Origin: Flavobacteriaceae bacterium
GTDB lineage: Bacteria > Bacteroidota > Bacteroidia > Flavobacteriales > Flavobacteriaceae
Direction: 5' to 3'
Assembly (NCBI GenBank): GCA_027068695.1
Contig: JAMOMG010000100.1
Span: 1 to 7,381 of the forward strand
Length of the DNA stretch: 7,381 nt
Translations under genes and position numbers: made by a program
Notes under the pieces: model-generated
What the model was told of the DNA's origin: nothing
The model's input: only the letters and a program-made list of their open reading frames with translations
Database searches by the model: none
Shown here: positions 6,181-7,381 of the stretch, one piece after another
How positions within the stretch are numbered: the stretch's first letter is position 1
Layout of the letters: the number at the start of each line of letters is the position of its first letter

Positions 6181-7191
6181 TTAATTTAAATTTATTTGTA
6201 AACTAAAGGTATTTGCATTGGATGCTGGATGGTATTTTGAAAAGGCATAATTAAATTTAAATTTATTCATCTTCAATCCAAACCCAGCTGTGAAACCAGA
6301 AAATGTTCTTTTATCAATTAATTGTAATTCTTTTGCTCTTCTAAAATTATATCCAAATCTTAAATTAAAAGCTCCTTCAGAGAATAACTCAGCACCTAAC
6401 GTAAAATGTCTAATTGTATTATCAATAAATGAAATTTGCTCATCAGTAACATTACCATTAATATCTGTTATTGTATTTGATGGATTAGCTACTGCAATAT
6501 CCCATTGCTGTATATTATCCAACGTAATGTGCCATGTTATTGGAACATTTTCTAATTTATAGGAGGCGCCAAAAGAAATATCTAAAGGTAATTTTTCTCT
6601 TATTTCATCAAATACTGTTACTTGATAACCAATATTTCTAACAACTAAAGTAAAAACATACGGTTTATACTCATTGTAATATAGCAATCCAATATCAGTT
6701 CCTACACCAAAAGAAGTAAAATTTCCAATTACTGAATTTATTAGCTTAATATTAGCTCCAATAAAAAAATCTGTTTTAAAGATATGATATGAATAACCCA
6801 CAGAAACTGACAAGTCATAAGCTTTAAAAATTCCTGTTTCAATTCCATTTTCATCAGCTTCAATAAATTTTCCATAACTCAAATAAGTTATACCACCTTG
6901 AATTGTTCCAAAATTCCTATTAAGTAAATGAGCAAATGTTGCTGAAGTTAAATTAACATCAGCCAAATAATTTAAATAATTTATAGAAATTTGATTATCT
7001 AATTCTGAATTTATTGTTGAAGGGTTCCATAAAGGTTGATTTACATCATCTAACAAGGTCAATGTATTCCCTCCTAAAGATGCCTGTCTTGCAGAACCTG
7101 TTAAATTCAAAAAATTATAAATACTTTCACCTCCAACTTGAGAATAAGTTTCAACAGAAATTAGAAATAAAAATAATATAATTTTTTTCAT
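6181..7191 (-). CDS. porQ: Type IX secretion system outer-membrane protein PorQ
   Basis: A 336-residue predicted outer-membrane beta-barrel. A cleavable signal peptide spans residues 1-17 (two lysines, hydrophobic 4-13, likely cut before Gln18). The mature N-terminus has the PorQ hallmark GGESIYNFLNLTGSARQASL (20-39), followed by NQPLWNPS (51-58), which resembles PorV/FadL-like barrels. The rest alternates hydrophobic and polar residues as in transmembrane strands, with many aromatic ends (FGYNFRRA, FNYAFSKYHP). In known systems PorQ works with PorU, PorV and PorZ in the attachment complex that processes and anchors secreted cargo at the cell surface. Its presence implies a functional type IX system elsewhere in the genome. 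The ATG at 7191 gives a proper signal peptide. A near-consensus TTATTTTGCA (7198-7207, minus strand) sits just before the start, hinting at a very short leader. It lies downstream of the rRNA terminator and leads into cmk. Confidence 0.95.
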   Translation of the reverse strand: MKKIILFLFLISVETYSQVGGESIYNFLNLTGSARQASLGGNTLTLLDDVNQPLWNPSTINSELDNQISINYLNYLADVNLTSATFAHLLNRNFGTIQGGITYLSYGKFIEADENGIETGIFKAYDLSVSVGYSYHIFKTDFFIGANIKLINSVIGNFTSFGVGTDIGLLYYNEYKPYVFTLVVRNIGYQVTVFDEIREKLPLDISFGASYKLENVPITWHITLDNIQQWDIAVANPSNTITDINGNVTDEQISFIDNTIRHFTLGAELFSEGAFNLRFGYNFRRAKELQLIDKRTFSGFTAGFGLKMNKFKFNYAFSKYHPASNANTFSLQINLN

Positions 7192-7260
7192 ATACTTTGC
7201 AAAATAAAACTAAATAATTTCTAAAACCGAAAGATTTATATTTTATTGTAAGAAATTCAC

Positions 7261-7293
7261 AAAAAAACCTTCAACAGTTAAGTTGAAGGTTTT
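7261..7293 (-). terminator. Intrinsic terminator of the rRNA operon
   Basis: A perfect 12-bp stem, AAAACCTTCAAC (7264-7275) with GTTGAAGGTTTT (7282-7293), closes a 6-nt loop. Read on the minus strand the 3' side runs into seven consecutive T (7267-7261). It begins a few bases past the 5S 3' end. On the plus strand no T-run follows beyond the stem, so it acts on minus-strand transcripts. It separates rRNA transcription from porQ. Confidence 0.92.
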
Positions 7294-7299
7294 AAAAGA

Positions 7300-7381
7300 A
7301 AGGCGGTGACATACTCTCCCACCGGAATGGCAGTACCATCTGCGCTGATAGGCTTAACTTCTCTGTTCGGGATGGGAAGAG
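7300..7381 (-). rRNA. rrf: 5S ribosomal RNA, 3' part (cut by window edge)
   Basis: About 80 nt of the 3' portion of a minus-strand 5S rRNA gene. The reverse complement shows the conserved CCCATCCCGAACAGAGAAG, then TTAAGCC, GATGGTACTG and GGTGGGAGAGTATG, ending in GTCACCGCCTTTC, the 3' arm of the closing helix. The 5' third lies beyond the window. The exact 3' end is uncertain by a few bases. It marks the end of an rRNA operon whose 23S and 16S genes would lie to the right of the window. Confidence 0.97.

Noticed and set aside
6290..6562. Plus-strand open frame of 90 codons inside porQ.
   Set aside because: Antisense to conserved PorQ barrel strands, with no domain.

Overview
The window reads as an ordinary core-chromosome segment of an AT-rich Bacteroidota bacterium, most likely a member of the Flavobacteriaceae. 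The evidence is a PorQ component of the type IX secretion system (found only in Bacteroidota), promoter-like TAnnTTTG boxes, A-rich stretches instead of clear Shine-Dalgarno sites before most starts, and flavobacterial-looking versions of QueE, Cmk and the DUF853 ATPase. No mobile element, integrase, tRNA, CRISPR array or phage gene was seen.

Left part (1-2590). A small cupin protein (minus strand) and a beta-CASP metallo-beta-lactamase-fold ribonuclease (plus strand) diverge from a 207-nt intergenic region. That region holds promoter-like boxes and a perfect inverted repeat at 445-462. The nuclease gene runs head-on into a pyridoxamine-phosphate-oxidase-like flavoprotein gene, with one base between the two stop codons.

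Middle part (1939-4743, minus strand). Three genes form a probable operon, in transcription order: a HerA-like/DUF853 (YjgR-type) P-loop ATPase, a small lipoprotein of unknown function, and the flavoprotein. The lipoprotein and flavoprotein genes are one base apart.

Right part (4744-7381). queE (7-carboxy-7-deazaguanine synthase, queuosine pathway) diverges from the ATPase gene and has a TATATTTG box almost touching its ATG. Its stop codon overlaps the cmk stop codon in a shared TTAA. cmk (cytidylate kinase) follows porQ on the minus strand by 4 nt and appears to start at TTG. porQ lies just downstream of the end of a ribosomal RNA operon: the 3' part of a 5S rRNA gene (minus strand, cut by the window edge) and a strong intrinsic terminator.

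The genes serve separate housekeeping roles: RNA processing, tRNA modification, CMP/dCMP phosphorylation and protein secretion. I found no convincing new multi-gene system. The most open items are the ATPase-lipoprotein-flavoprotein operon, the unknown lipoprotein, the inverted repeat at 445-462, and the start sites of queE and cmk.
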